Below, one piece after another: positions 16,356-25,107 of a stretch of DNA of 46,589 bases. Under the pieces are notes generated by a model. The model searched no databases, had not been told where the DNA came from, and saw only the letters and a list, made by a program, of their open reading frames with translations. Made by a program: the position numbers and the translations under genes. How positions within the stretch are numbered: position 1 is the stretch's first letter; the number at the start of each line of letters is the position of its first letter. Source of the DNA: Balneolaceae bacterium (GTDB taxonomy: Bacteria > Bacteroidota > Rhodothermia > Balneolales > Balneolaceae); the NCBI GenBank assembly GCA_020832415.1, contig JAFIES010000094.1, positions 1 through 46,589 on the forward strand, given 5' to 3'.

Positions 16356-17310
16356 ATCCCATCTTTTGTTCAATATCAGCCGCAATATGATCTGCATGAA
16401 TGCGTGTATTCTCAATGAAAAGTCTGCTCGTATCCATTCCACCACATACAACACCGGCCACGTATAATCCTTTTCTGTTGGTCTCCAGTGTTTTATCACT
16501 ATACACAGGCATTTTCAGATCATCATTTGAGAGCTCTATACCAAGTTTTTCCATGATGCCAAAGTTTGGATGATAGCCCGTCATCGCCAGAACAAAATCA
16601 TTCGGTATGGTGATTAATCCTTCAGGCGTTTCTATATCAACTTCCCCTTCGCGTATCTCTTTCAACTCTGAGCTGTAATAGGCAGTAATCGACCCCTCTT
16701 TGATTCTGTTCTCAATGTCTGGCTTTACCCAATATTTTATGGAGGGTTTCAGTGTTGGATACCTCACAAGAATACTCACATTGGCATTGCAGTGCCAGGT
16801 TTCAAGTGCAGCATCAGCTGCAGAGTTACCGCCCCCAACTACCAGTACATTTTGCCATGCATAGCGATGTGGCTCATCATAATAGTGTGTTACTTTAGGG
16901 AGGTCTTCTCCGGGTACATTCATTCGGTTTTCCTGGCCATAAAAGCCGGTAGCAAGAACTACTTTTTTTGCAGAATATGTGCCTTTATTGGTCTTTAATA
17001 TAAAATTGCCGTCGTTTCCTTCTACATTAAGCACCTCTTCGTACAGCCTGATATTGAGCTTGTAGTGCTCAGCTGCACGCCTGTAATATTCAAGAGCCTC
17101 CTGCCGGGTGGGCTTTGGCCCGTGCGAAATAAACGGAATATTCCCGATTTCGAGTTTATCGGAGGTTGAGAAAAATGTCATCTTAACGGGATAGTGAAAA
17201 ATGGAGTTCACAAGGCAGCCCCGTTCAATAATGAGCGATTCAATTCCTCTCTTTTTTAACTCTATTGCTGTGGCAAGCCCGATAGGGCCCGAACCAATTA
17301 TGATTACCAT
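16354..17310 (-). CDS. ypdA: YpdA-family FAD/NAD(P)-dependent oxidoreductase (putative bacillithiol disulfide reductase)
   Basis: A 318-residue flavoprotein of the thioredoxin-reductase-like fold. FAD-binding loop GSGPIGLATAIELKKRG (residues 6-22); NADPH-binding loop VVGGGNSAADAALE (about 153-166). The family-specific stretch GCLVNSIFHYPVKMTFFSTSDKLEIGNIPF is well kept. YpdA (Bdr) in Firmicutes reduces bacillithiol disulfide with NADPH; it lacks the CxxC of thioredoxin reductase. In the Staphylococcus protein the reactive Cys14 lies in the GGGPCG loop, whereas this protein has Ile10 there; Cys32 in GCLVN is the nearest cysteine. Function in this organism is therefore inferred by family only. 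The stop codon lies within the T-run of the SRP RNA gene. Confidence 0.85.
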   Translation of the reverse strand: MVIIIGSGPIGLATAIELKKRGIESLIIERGCLVNSIFHYPVKMTFFSTSDKLEIGNIPFISHGPKPTRQEALEYYRRAAEHYKLNIRLYEEVLNVEGNDGNFILKTNKGTYSAKKVVLATGFYGQENRMNVPGEDLPKVTHYYDEPHRYAWQNVLVVGGGNSAADAALETWHCNANVSILVRYPTLKPSIKYWVKPDIENRIKEGSITAYYSSELKEIREGEVDIETPEGLITIPNDFVLAMTGYHPNFGIMEKLGIELSNDDLKMPVYSDKTLETNRKGLYVAGVVCGGMDTSRLFIENTRIHADHIAADIEQKMG

Positions 17311-17376
17311 ATACTTTTTATTTGTGATGAATACTATAGAACAACTTTAACTGATCAATCGATTCAGAGATATGAT

Positions 17377-18324
17377 CTATACAAAGCTTTTGAAATATTC
17401 AGCTACAGTTTTGTTCAGCCATCCCGGCGGGAGGCTCCAAAAACCTACATGGCCCCCTTTCTCTGTAAAACAAGGCTCAGTGAATGGATTTTTATGAATT
17501 ACATCAATCGGGGTCCACTCAAACGGGCACATGGGATCTTCCTTACTGTGAACAACCAATGTATTCGTCTTAATTTTATCCATAAAATAGTAGCTTGCAC
17601 ACTGATGATAGTAATCATCGGCACTTTCAAACCCATGAATTGGTGCGGTAACCTGATCATCAAATTCATAGAGTGTTGATCCGGTAAACTGAGGAAGATC
17701 CGGGAACTGCTCTCGTTTCTCTTCAAGCTTTTTTTGAAGAGTTCGCAGAAATCTGATTGAGTAGAGCTTATTAAAGCCTTTTTCCAGGTTATGAGAGCCC
17801 TTTTCAAGTTCAAACGGAGTGGATATTGTTGCCGCAGCTTTTACCGGATGATTAGTACCGTGTGCTTTCAGATAGTTAAGCAGCGCGCTCCCACCAAGAG
17901 AAAATCCCGCCGAGACAATAGGCGAATTCGGGTACTCACTTTCCACCCATTTATAGATGGTATGCAAGTCCTCAGTTTCACCGGAGTGGTAAAATTTTCT
18001 CTGTCTGTTCATTTTACTCCCGCACCCTCTGAAGTTTATCGATACAACCGTAAACCCGCGGGCTGAAAGTTGTTCGCCAAGCTGGGTGACATAATACCTT
18101 TTTGAGTGCCCCTCGAGGCCATGGAGCAGAACAGCAACCGGTGCATCTTTTCCTTTTTCTGAGACATCCAGTTCAAGAAAATCATCATCCGGCGTATCAA
18201 TTACCACGCGCTGGTAGTGCAGAGTTGGCGATGGAAATAGCAGTGAACAAAGTACGGTGTGTACATGCCCGTTTACACACCAGGGTGCCGACTTAAAATG
18301 CTCTTTTTGTGTATTAAAATTCAT
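17377..18324 (-). CDS. Alpha/beta hydrolase, YheT/EMB8-like
   Basis: The ATG at 18324 (MNFNTQKEHFKSAPWCVNGHVHT) is preferred; an upstream start at 18435 would overlap the divergent ppx promoter region and adds residues that do not resemble the family. The 315-residue protein keeps the family opening W-x-x-N-G-H-x-x-T, the oxyanion-region HGLEGHSKRYY, the nucleophile elbow GFSLGGS (Ser in G-F-S-L-G), an acid near HSKEDPMCPFE, and the catalytic His in KGGHVGFW. Family members are esterase-like proteins with unsettled substrates. It lies on its own, 66 bp from the YpdA-like gene on the same strand, so the two may be co-transcribed. Confidence 0.85.
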   Translation of the reverse strand: MNFNTQKEHFKSAPWCVNGHVHTVLCSLLFPSPTLHYQRVVIDTPDDDFLELDVSEKGKDAPVAVLLHGLEGHSKRYYVTQLGEQLSARGFTVVSINFRGCGSKMNRQRKFYHSGETEDLHTIYKWVESEYPNSPIVSAGFSLGGSALLNYLKAHGTNHPVKAAATISTPFELEKGSHNLEKGFNKLYSIRFLRTLQKKLEEKREQFPDLPQFTGSTLYEFDDQVTAPIHGFESADDYYHQCASYYFMDKIKTNTLVVHSKEDPMCPFEWTPIDVIHKNPFTEPCFTEKGGHVGFWSLPPGWLNKTVAEYFKSFV

Positions 18325-18449
18325 CAGAACAAAATAACAAAGCCGGCAGGTAAATTCAGAGAGGTTTTTGGTATTTGAATTGCGTAAGAATTTGGCTTCT
18401 ACATTCTGTATCATTTCTGCAGTCCGGCAACACAAAACAATCTGATTCT

Positions 18450-20030
18450 ATGGAAACGGGTTTTCAAAAAAAGTCTCTAAAACGTATAGCTGCAATTGAT
18501 CTTGGCACAAACTCATTTCACGCCGTTATCGTGGATATTTTTCCGGATGGTAGTTTTTATACGGTTGACAAATTAAAAGAGATGGTATTGCTTGCAGAAA
18601 AGGGGTTTGATGAAAACCTGTCACCCGATGCAATGGACCGCGCAGTTGAGGCTTTGAAAAAGATAAAAACATTAAGTGAGCATCAGGGCGCAGAGAAGAT
18701 TTTAGCGTATGCAACAAGTGCAATCAGAGAGGCAAAAAATGGTGGTGAACTGATTCAGCGCGTTATCGATGAGGTAGGTATTAAAATTATCGCGATACCC
18801 GGCCGTGTGGAGGCAGAATTGATTGGGCTGGCTGTGCAGCATGGTGTGCAGATGCCAAGTACACCATCGCTCATTATGGATATTGGCGGCGGCAGTGTGG
18901 AGTACATCCTGGCAGATAAACAGAAATTCTACTTTCTCACGAGTAAAAAAATTGGGGTTGCCAGGATGACGGCTTCTTTTGTTGACAATGATCCAATCTC
19001 AGATGATGAGGTTAACAAACTGAGGGAGTATTATCGGTCTCAATTAACTGAGGTGGCACAGTCATTTGCAATACACAGGGGAGCCATTTTGATTGGTTCG
19101 TCCGGCACGATGGAGAATATTGCACTGATGATCTCCTACAGAAATAAAAAAACGCCAAGTTTAAGTGTGAATGAACTGAAATTCACAGCTAAGGAATTTT
19201 TTGAATTCTATGATGCAGTCATAAAGATGGATTATAACGAACGATCCAAACTTGAGGGACTGGATGAAAAACGGATTCATCTGCTTCCCGCCGGTTTGGT
19301 TCTGGTACACTATGTGCTGAAAACTTTCGGAATCAAAGAAGTTAAAATTTCGTCGCAGGCATTGCGTGAGGGTATTATTCTTCGATATTTGAAGCATGAG
19401 CTGGAAGATCTGCTTGAACTGGCCGACTCTGAAGGGCCTCGAAAACGCAGTGTGATGGAGCTTGTGCATAAATGCGACTGGCATGAATCTCATTCAAGAC
19501 ATGTGGCTAAGCTTGCACTCCATCTATTCGATCATTTCAGGCAGGATCTTGGATTGGGTAATTCCGATCGGGAGCTTCTTGAGTATGCTGCTTATATGCA
19601 CGATATCGGCTACCATATTTCTCACAGAAAACATCACAAACACGCTTTATACATCATCCGAAATGCAGATCTGAAAGGATTTGAAGAGAATGAAATCGAA
19701 ATCATGGCGAATGTTGCCAGGTATCACAGACGATCAACACCCAAAGCACGGCATCCACAGTTTAAAGCACTGGAAAAACCGGACAAAGAGAGGGTAACAA
19801 AATTGTCGGCTATTCTTCGAATTGCCGACGGGTTAGACCGAAGCCATTATCAGAATGTTCGGGCAATGGATATCGAAAAGACAAAAAAAGAGATTGTAAT
19901 CACACTCAAAACGGAATCAGATGCCGAGCTTGAAATCTGGGGAGCCATGCGTAAAAATGCTCTCTTTGAGCAGGTTACAAAACGTAAGCTTCGAATAGAA
20001 GAGGCTGAAAGTGCAGAGCTGGTCTATTAG
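18450..20030 (+). CDS. ppx: Exopolyphosphatase / pppGpp phosphohydrolase (Ppx/GppA) with HD domain
   Basis: Degrades inorganic polyphosphate and/or converts pppGpp to ppGpp. The ATG at 18450 is preferred over a TTG at 18375 since it gives METGFQKKSLKRIAAIDLGTNSFHAVIVD. The 526-residue protein has two ASKHA (actin-like) lobes, about 10-310, with phosphate-binding loops AIDLGTNSFH and IMDIGGGSVEYIL and the catalytic Glu region ATSAIREAKN. The C-terminal ~180 residues are an HD-type domain (KCDWHESHSRHVAKLALHLFDHF, YAAYMHDIGYHISHRKHHKHALYII) as in the longer Ppx proteins. The length matches the E. coli-type Ppx (about 510). Confidence 0.9.
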   Translation: METGFQKKSLKRIAAIDLGTNSFHAVIVDIFPDGSFYTVDKLKEMVLLAEKGFDENLSPDAMDRAVEALKKIKTLSEHQGAEKILAYATSAIREAKNGGELIQRVIDEVGIKIIAIPGRVEAELIGLAVQHGVQMPSTPSLIMDIGGGSVEYILADKQKFYFLTSKKIGVARMTASFVDNDPISDDEVNKLREYYRSQLTEVAQSFAIHRGAILIGSSGTMENIALMISYRNKKTPSLSVNELKFTAKEFFEFYDAVIKMDYNERSKLEGLDEKRIHLLPAGLVLVHYVLKTFGIKEVKISSQALREGIILRYLKHELEDLLELADSEGPRKRSVMELVHKCDWHESHSRHVAKLALHLFDHFRQDLGLGNSDRELLEYAAYMHDIGYHISHRKHHKHALYIIRNADLKGFEENEIEIMANVARYHRRSTPKARHPQFKALEKPDKERVTKLSAILRIADGLDRSHYQNVRAMDIEKTKKEIVITLKTESDAELEIWGAMRKNALFEQVTKRKLRIEEAESAELVY

Positions 20031-20112
20031 TTAGAAAGTGAGACAACCACTTTGAGTAGTCGTAAAAACAGTGACCTTAAAATCCTGTTTGGGAATATTT
20101 TGTAAAGCTGAC

Positions 20113-20141
20113 TTGACATTCAGGGTGTTCTTCAATATCAT
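20113..20141 (+). promoter_or_regulatory. Sigma70-like promoter of the membrane protein/XRE pair
   Basis: TTGACA (20113-20118), a 17-nt spacer, then TATCAT (20136-20141). It is a near-perfect enterobacterial-style promoter, unlike the TTTG/TAnnTTTG promoters of the tRNA genes in this window. The start codon at 20171 is about 22 nt after the expected start site. Confidence 0.72.
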
Positions 20142-20163
20142 AATGTAAACTCAACTTTACATT
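20142..20163 (+). promoter_or_regulatory. Operator-like inverted repeat
   Basis: A perfect 8-bp dyad, AATGTAAA (20142-20149) and TTTACATT (20156-20163), spaced by CTCAAC. It abuts the -10 box and covers the expected start of transcription. It is the right size for a dimeric HTH_3 protein; the regulator encoded at 20613 is the natural candidate for autorepression. Confidence 0.65.
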
Positions 20164-20170
20164 ACTTCGT

Positions 20171-20623
20171 ATGAACACTGCACAAATTCAAAAGTTACTA
20201 CTGCCAAACCAATTTCGATATGTTGGCTATTCAGTTCTGAGTTTATGGTTTCTCTATTTTCTCTATGAAATAATAAACGCAGTGCTGGGAAATCAGGCTC
20301 CCTTTGTTGGGGATAACTTTTCTTCTGAAAAAACACTTGTATGGTTCTCTCTGGTTACATATCACTTTCCAATAATGGGTATAACACTGATTTTAGTTTC
20401 AAAAGAGAGAATAGAGGATGAATTTTCTCTGCAAATAAGAATGCAGGCATTCATTTTAGGATTGGTAGCAACAATTGTGCTGTCTGTTTTGATTTTACTC
20501 TATGCGTTGATTGTATCTCCAATGCAGGTATTTCTGTCGAGATTTGGCCTGCCAACAGGCCTATTGTTTATTTTAACAGCATATATTTGGCTTAAATGGA
20601 GAGCTTCCGGCTATGAAAAATAA
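20171..20623 (+). CDS. Four-helix membrane protein of an XRE-paired operon
   Basis: A 150-residue protein with four predicted membrane helices (about 18-40, 58-80, 92-115 and 123-143) and a basic C-terminus. I do not recognise a named family. The SKERIEDEFSLQIRMQAF stretch between helices 2 and 3 resembles the loop of small membrane proteins that sit upstream of tiny XRE regulators in Bacillota and Bacteroidota. It overlaps the regulator gene by 11 bp, so the two are translated together. The role is unknown; candidates are a membrane-stress or signalling partner of the regulator. Confidence 0.75.
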   Translation: MNTAQIQKLLLPNQFRYVGYSVLSLWFLYFLYEIINAVLGNQAPFVGDNFSSEKTLVWFSLVTYHFPIMGITLILVSKERIEDEFSLQIRMQAFILGLVATIVLSVLILLYALIVSPMQVFLSRFGLPTGLLFILTAYIWLKWRASGYEK

Positions 20624-20813
20624 TGTTCGGGAACTTCGAAAACAGATCAAGCTAACACAGGCAGAATTAGCCAGTAAACTGGATGTGTCCAGGCAAACAA
20701 TTCACGCTATTGAAAGTGGTGATTACAACCCATCAACACTGCTTGCCATCAAATTATCAAACTTGTTTGGAAAGAGTGTTAACGAGATTTTTTTTCTTGA
20801 AGAAGGCGAGTAG
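20613..20813 (+). CDS. Small XRE-family (HTH_3) transcriptional regulator
   Basis: A 66-residue stand-alone helix-turn-helix protein. MKNNVRELRKQIKLTQAELASKLDVSRQTIHAIESGDYNPSTLLAIKLSNLFGKSVNEIFFLEE spells the canonical form: Q-x-E-L-A as helix 2 and V-S-R-Q-T-I-x-x-I-E as the recognition helix. It resembles the YozG/Cro-type small regulators. The start overlaps the membrane protein gene by 11 bp. The perfect dyad at 20142-20163 is a plausible binding site, giving an autoregulated two-gene unit. Confidence 0.9.
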   Translation: MKNNVRELRKQIKLTQAELASKLDVSRQTIHAIESGDYNPSTLLAIKLSNLFGKSVNEIFFLEEGE

Positions 20814-20832
20814 TTTAAGGTATGTTCGATCA

Positions 20833-21294
20833 TTACCCATTCTTCTGCAGCTCTTTCAGCTTTTGAATGTACTCGTAACGTGCTTTAATTCCCGACCGGT
20901 TACCAAGTATCATTCCGGCATAGCATCCTGCTGCTGTTATGATTGCGAAGAGCAGTTCATTGGCGGCAATTCCATCGCTCATAAAGAAAATAAAGACAAC
21001 AGGAGGGAGGAAAATAAGTAATGAGAGCAGCATGTGCAGGTTTGTGGGTACTGGCACTTTTCTGATGAAACGTTTCACCGCGGCAAAAGTGAGATTGAAG
21101 TATAAAAAGCTGATGAAAACCATCGCTAAAATACCCAGCCAGAAATCATATTCCGATGCTTCTAAAAAGCGATGAGTAAATATGATAATACCCAGCGATA
21201 TCATAATTGCCCAGGTTGAATAAGCAAAAAAACGGGCTCCGTTCTGCATAAAATTTTTTTCTTTAAAGGTAAGGCTGTTGCTTTGAAATTCCAT
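20833..21294 (-). CDS. Hypothetical four-helix membrane protein
   Basis: A 153-residue protein (ATG at 21294; a TTG one codon earlier is also in frame). Four hydrophobic segments are visible (about 20-40, 51-73, 85-103 and 108-130), with a basic tail containing RYEYIQKLKELQKNG. I do not recognise the family and see no catalytic motif. It converges with the XRE regulator gene (20 bp between stops) and lies 28 bp downstream of the LptD-like gene's stop on the other side, with no evident terminator. Confidence 0.68.
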   Translation of the reverse strand: MEFQSNSLTFKEKNFMQNGARFFAYSTWAIMISLGIIIFTHRFLEASEYDFWLGILAMVFISFLYFNLTFAAVKRFIRKVPVPTNLHMLLSLLIFLPPVVFIFFMSDGIAANELLFAIITAAGCYAGMILGNRSGIKARYEYIQKLKELQKNG

Positions 21295-21324
21295 CAATAA
21301 CTGTGCAGTGTATGATTGCGATCA

Positions 21325-24102
21325 TCAAAATGAGGGAGGCCTTCTGCCTGTTGGAGTTGAGCTGCGTTCGAGATTATTCAAACCCGGAAGTTTCTGGAAC
21401 AGACTCTGAATCTGCCCGCCCGTGAGAGAAAGCCTGAACATGTAGTATTGAAAATCGCCAAATGGGTTAAACTGAAATGAGAGATCCCAGCATACCATTT
21501 GCCGTCTTAAACTGAATTGTGACGGGGTAAGTTCTTTTTCGATGAAATCGTAACCAATTCTTGTGGTAACACTCCATTTCGGCGTGAGGTTAAACCGAAT
21601 ATTATTGGCATTCAAAACGGCTGACTTGCGTGCATCCTGGCCAAACTGATAGGTCCACCGATAACTAAAATCGAGCCCCATCTCAAACGTTGAGGCAAAA
21701 TCCTGAACGGGTTGTGTATTAAAACGTGAATCAACAGGGCCGAAAAAAGCCTGATCATATGGGTCATAAGGCCTGTATGCCGGTGTGGTTACCCTGGCAC
21801 CGCGCCTGCCTCGCCGTATATTGGTTGAGAGGCTCAAATTGTAATTTATTGGTTGAAGGAATTTGTTGCTGTCTTCCCAGATATAACGGTCTATTTCAAC
21901 CCCGTTGTCATTTCTTGAATAGAAAGAGTAGGAGGCACTGGCTGAAAATCGCAAACCTTCCACAACTCTTGAGGAGAGCGATACGTTAACCCGGCCAAAT
22001 TTAAGGCTGTCGGCCGCAAAATTATAACTCGATGTGGCAGAGAGATTGTCAATAATTCGCAGATTGGAACTTGTCACCTCACCGGTTGAATCACGCCTAA
22101 CCCGTTTGGTTTCAAAAATATTTGTGATTCCGAACGACATGGTTTGCTGTTCGCCGGCTGAAGGACCGCCAAAGATTTCATCCTGAAATATGGAATAACG
22201 CTGAGTATTGCCAAGTGTATCGGTTTGAACTTCACGAAATACTCCCCATCGGTCTTCAGAAAAGTCCGGACTATAACTAAAGCTGATATTAGGCCTTACC
22301 GTATGCCTTAATCCTTCAAAATTGCCGATCCGCATCTGCGAGATACCATAAAACGTAGTGGTAAAATTCAAAGAAGTAGAAAAATCCCTGGCAGCCTCAA
22401 AGCCTTGAACGCGTCTGGTAACAACCCGGTTTTCCTCTTCATCAAACTCACGGCGAATAGTGGTTGGGTACCAGAATTCATTAAAATTTACACCCGCACT
22501 TACATTTAAAAACTGGCTTGGAATTAATTGCGAAGCACTTAACTGAACCCGCTGCACAAAACCGTATTGAATGTGGCGATCATCTCCGGTTGCCTCTCTG
22601 TATTTGGATGGATCAAGAAGTGCTTCAAACCAGTTCACTTCGGCAGAATCCCTGTCGGTCGGTACAAAATTGTATTGCGATCTGAAGTTGTTCCGATAGT
22701 TAACGGAGATTCTTTCGTACCAGCTCTCTTCAGCAAGCCCGGGACGGTTACGTTGAAATGGCGAAAACTGCCTGAGTGAAAAGTTCATTTCAGGTCCGGT
22801 TAGCCGTGTGGTATTTGTGTTAAACTGCTGATTTAAATTGGACGTGACACTGAAATTGTAAGCTCCTTCGGGATGGCTATAACGGTACGATACCCTTGAT
22901 GTACTGCTTGTTTCAGCCCGGTCGTCTATGTCAAAAGAGTTTCGGCGAAAGTAGTCTGCACTACGCAGGTTAATGTTTGCATTGATATTGGCAAATGGGG
23001 ATAGCTGCTGATCGTGTGTAAGTGCCAGCCTGCGGGTCCTTGTTTCTGTAAATCCGGGATCAGTCCGTTCAAGACCTCTCTCCCTGGAAAAACCGATTAC
23101 AGCATTACCGTTAAAATTTCCGGTTTTTCGGTACTGAAATCTCGATTCATTAAAAATGGTGCCCGATGTAAACACATCAAATGATGTTTGAGCTGTAAAA
23201 TATTCATTAATGTACTGAAACCAGCCCAGGTTTTGCAGGCCAATACCCCTGGCAGAGGTATTTTGAAATACATATGTAGGTTCAAGAAGTCCCGATCGCC
23301 GCCTGTCTATACCTGCAGGTACATATCCAAAAGGAAATATAAGCGGATAGGGAATATCCAGTATATAGAGCTGGGCATTGGTAAAAAATATCTCCTCTTC
23401 ATCAACAACTTTCATCCGCCGCGCCTTAATGTAGTAATACATATGGTCGGGCGGGCAGGTAGAGTAGATGCCATCCTCCACAAATACCTCAGTTCGAGAA
23501 ATATTTTTTACCTGTGTTCCAATCAGGTATCCATCATCCACCTGTATTTCTGCAACTTCAAATTTCCCCTTTTCAGTTTCGTAGTTGAACAGTATCCGGG
23601 TACTTCTCAGATCAGTCCCATTCTGCTTCAGTACGGGATAAGAGAGTGTATCCTGAGGTGAGGTGGCTTGTGCCTGTACCTGGCTGAGGTTCAGATCAAG
23701 TTCGATAATACCGGAGGTTAACTCCCCGCTTGTGTGTCTCACATTACTTGAACCATACAGGAAAGCTTTTCTTTCCCCTCTGAACCTGAATGTCAGTGAA
23801 TCCTGGGCCTGAAAATTGACGGCATCATCGGCTGATTGCCTGTCTGCCCGCCTGGTTTGGGGAGTTTGTTGTGTGGAACCTGTACCACCACTTATAGATG
23901 AGGGTGTTGACTGACCCTGAGGCTGATTTTGTAGAAATTCTTCGAGATCAATTCCCTCAGGTAATTCGGGTATGGTATCGTTCTCTGCAGTACGAAGTGT
24001 ATCAGACGCAGCCTGAGCGTATAAATTTCCTGTAGTGATGAGAAACATGCATAAAGGCAAAAAGATGATCGGGATTCTATGTTTTAGACAGGGCACATGC
24101 AT
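21325..24102 (-). CDS. lptD: Putative LPS assembly protein LptD (Bacteroidota type)
   Basis: A 925-residue outer-membrane protein predicted to insert lipopolysaccharide into the outer leaflet. After a signal peptide (about 1-30) and a Gln/Ser-rich linker, residues ~85-270 form an OstA/LptA-like beta-jellyroll (FRFRGERKAFLYGSSNVRHTSGELTSGIIELDLN; KFEVAEIQVDDGYLIGTQVKNISRTEVFVEDGIYSTC). The rest is a large barrel with many Y/W-rich strands, for example NYRNNFRSQYNFVPTDRDSAEVNWF. Both the domain order and the IPYPLIFPFGYVPAGIDRRRSGLL turn are typical of the family. It lies 15 bp from the ROK kinase gene upstream on the same strand, suggesting co-transcription. LptE was not seen. Confidence 0.87.
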   Translation of the reverse strand: MHVPCLKHRIPIIFLPLCMFLITTGNLYAQAASDTLRTAENDTIPELPEGIDLEEFLQNQPQGQSTPSSISGGTGSTQQTPQTRRADRQSADDAVNFQAQDSLTFRFRGERKAFLYGSSNVRHTSGELTSGIIELDLNLSQVQAQATSPQDTLSYPVLKQNGTDLRSTRILFNYETEKGKFEVAEIQVDDGYLIGTQVKNISRTEVFVEDGIYSTCPPDHMYYYIKARRMKVVDEEEIFFTNAQLYILDIPYPLIFPFGYVPAGIDRRRSGLLEPTYVFQNTSARGIGLQNLGWFQYINEYFTAQTSFDVFTSGTIFNESRFQYRKTGNFNGNAVIGFSRERGLERTDPGFTETRTRRLALTHDQQLSPFANINANINLRSADYFRRNSFDIDDRAETSSTSRVSYRYSHPEGAYNFSVTSNLNQQFNTNTTRLTGPEMNFSLRQFSPFQRNRPGLAEESWYERISVNYRNNFRSQYNFVPTDRDSAEVNWFEALLDPSKYREATGDDRHIQYGFVQRVQLSASQLIPSQFLNVSAGVNFNEFWYPTTIRREFDEEENRVVTRRVQGFEAARDFSTSLNFTTTFYGISQMRIGNFEGLRHTVRPNISFSYSPDFSEDRWGVFREVQTDTLGNTQRYSIFQDEIFGGPSAGEQQTMSFGITNIFETKRVRRDSTGEVTSSNLRIIDNLSATSSYNFAADSLKFGRVNVSLSSRVVEGLRFSASASYSFYSRNDNGVEIDRYIWEDSNKFLQPINYNLSLSTNIRRGRRGARVTTPAYRPYDPYDQAFFGPVDSRFNTQPVQDFASTFEMGLDFSYRWTYQFGQDARKSAVLNANNIRFNLTPKWSVTTRIGYDFIEKELTPSQFSLRRQMVCWDLSFQFNPFGDFQYYMFRLSLTGGQIQSLFQKLPGLNNLERSSTPTGRRPPSF

Positions 24103-24117
24103 GCTTTAAACTACTCA

Positions 24118-25065
24118 TCACAACTCTTCAAAGGCAAGGCTTGCTGCGCCCAATAGCGCTGCTTTGTTGCCAAGAGTTTCATATATAATATCAAAACCTT
24201 CAAGAAACGGCGGCATCAATAATTGGGATGCTGTCTCCTTTGCTGGTTCAAAAATAAATTTACCGGCTTTTGCCACTCCTCCGCTAACGATTATTTTTTT
24301 AATGTCGAGTATATGCACGTAATTAACGATTGCATAACCAAGTTTTTCACCGGTTTTTTTGAGGATATCAATGGCCAGTTCATTCCCATCTTTTGCGGCG
24401 TGATAGAGGTCAACCGGTTCAAGAAGATCAAAATCTTTACTGAATGTTTTGAAAAGGGTATTGTCAGGATGCTGACGAATTCGGTCAGCAGCGTACCTGC
24501 TTAAAAAACGCTGGCCAAGGTAGGCTTCAATACCGCCCCGGGTGTTGCTGTTTGAAAGCGGGCCGTGGTAATCAATAATCACATGCCCAAGTTCGGCAGC
24601 CATACCGGTTGTACCTCTGTATATTTTTTTCTTAAAAATAATTCCACCGCCAACACCGGTACCCAGGGTTATCATGATAAAACTGTCAAATCCGGTACCG
24701 GCTCCAAACCGGGCTGATCCCAGTGCCGCGAGATTACCATCATTTTCGATAACACAATCGAGGCCGGTTCTCTTTTTTAGTTCTTTAGATACGTTCTCTA
24801 CCTTCCAGCCGGTGAGATTGGGTGGGTTTTTCACTGTTTGTCTGTCAAGGCTTACCATTCCCGGCAAGCCCATACCTATGCCTATGGGTTTAACATCATT
24901 ATTTTCGATAAGCTCATCGATGGCCATTGCAATTCTGTCGAACACATGATCTTTTCCCATCTCGGCATGTGTAGGCAGGGAAATTGTATCGATAAAGCCA
25001 TCGGTTTTATGAACCAGTGCTGCTTTGATGTTTGTGCCACCTAAATCAATTCCAACTGAAATCAT
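24118..25065 (-). CDS. ROK-family sugar kinase (glucokinase-like)
   Basis: A 315-residue cytosolic kinase that phosphorylates glucose or a related sugar with ATP. The ATG at 25065 gives MISVGIDLGGTNIKAALVHKTDG; a TTG two codons earlier is less likely. Seen: the ATP-binding DLGGTN loop, the substrate loop with catalytic Asp in ENDGNLAALGSARFGAGTG (Asp109), TLGTGVGGGIIF, and the ROK His161 in GMAAELGHVII. The zinc motif that normally follows (CxCGxxGC) reads SNSNTRGG here, so all three cysteines are missing. It lies between the LptD-like and FtsB-like genes on the same strand, and the three may form one operon. Confidence 0.88.
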   Translation of the reverse strand: MISVGIDLGGTNIKAALVHKTDGFIDTISLPTHAEMGKDHVFDRIAMAIDELIENNDVKPIGIGMGLPGMVSLDRQTVKNPPNLTGWKVENVSKELKKRTGLDCVIENDGNLAALGSARFGAGTGFDSFIMITLGTGVGGGIIFKKKIYRGTTGMAAELGHVIIDYHGPLSNSNTRGGIEAYLGQRFLSRYAADRIRQHPDNTLFKTFSKDFDLLEPVDLYHAAKDGNELAIDILKKTGEKLGYAIVNYVHILDIKKIIVSGGVAKAGKFIFEPAKETASQLLMPPFLEGFDIIYETLGNKAALLGAASLAFEEL

Positions 25066-25107
25066 ATCCAATTACTTATCCGTTGCGAACTCTAAAGAAA
25101 ACCGTAT

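Noticed and set aside
16126-16467. Open frame of 113 codons on the plus strand
   Set aside because: It runs across the tRNA-Ala fragment, a terminator and the SRP RNA gene, has no family resemblance, and is better explained by those RNA features.
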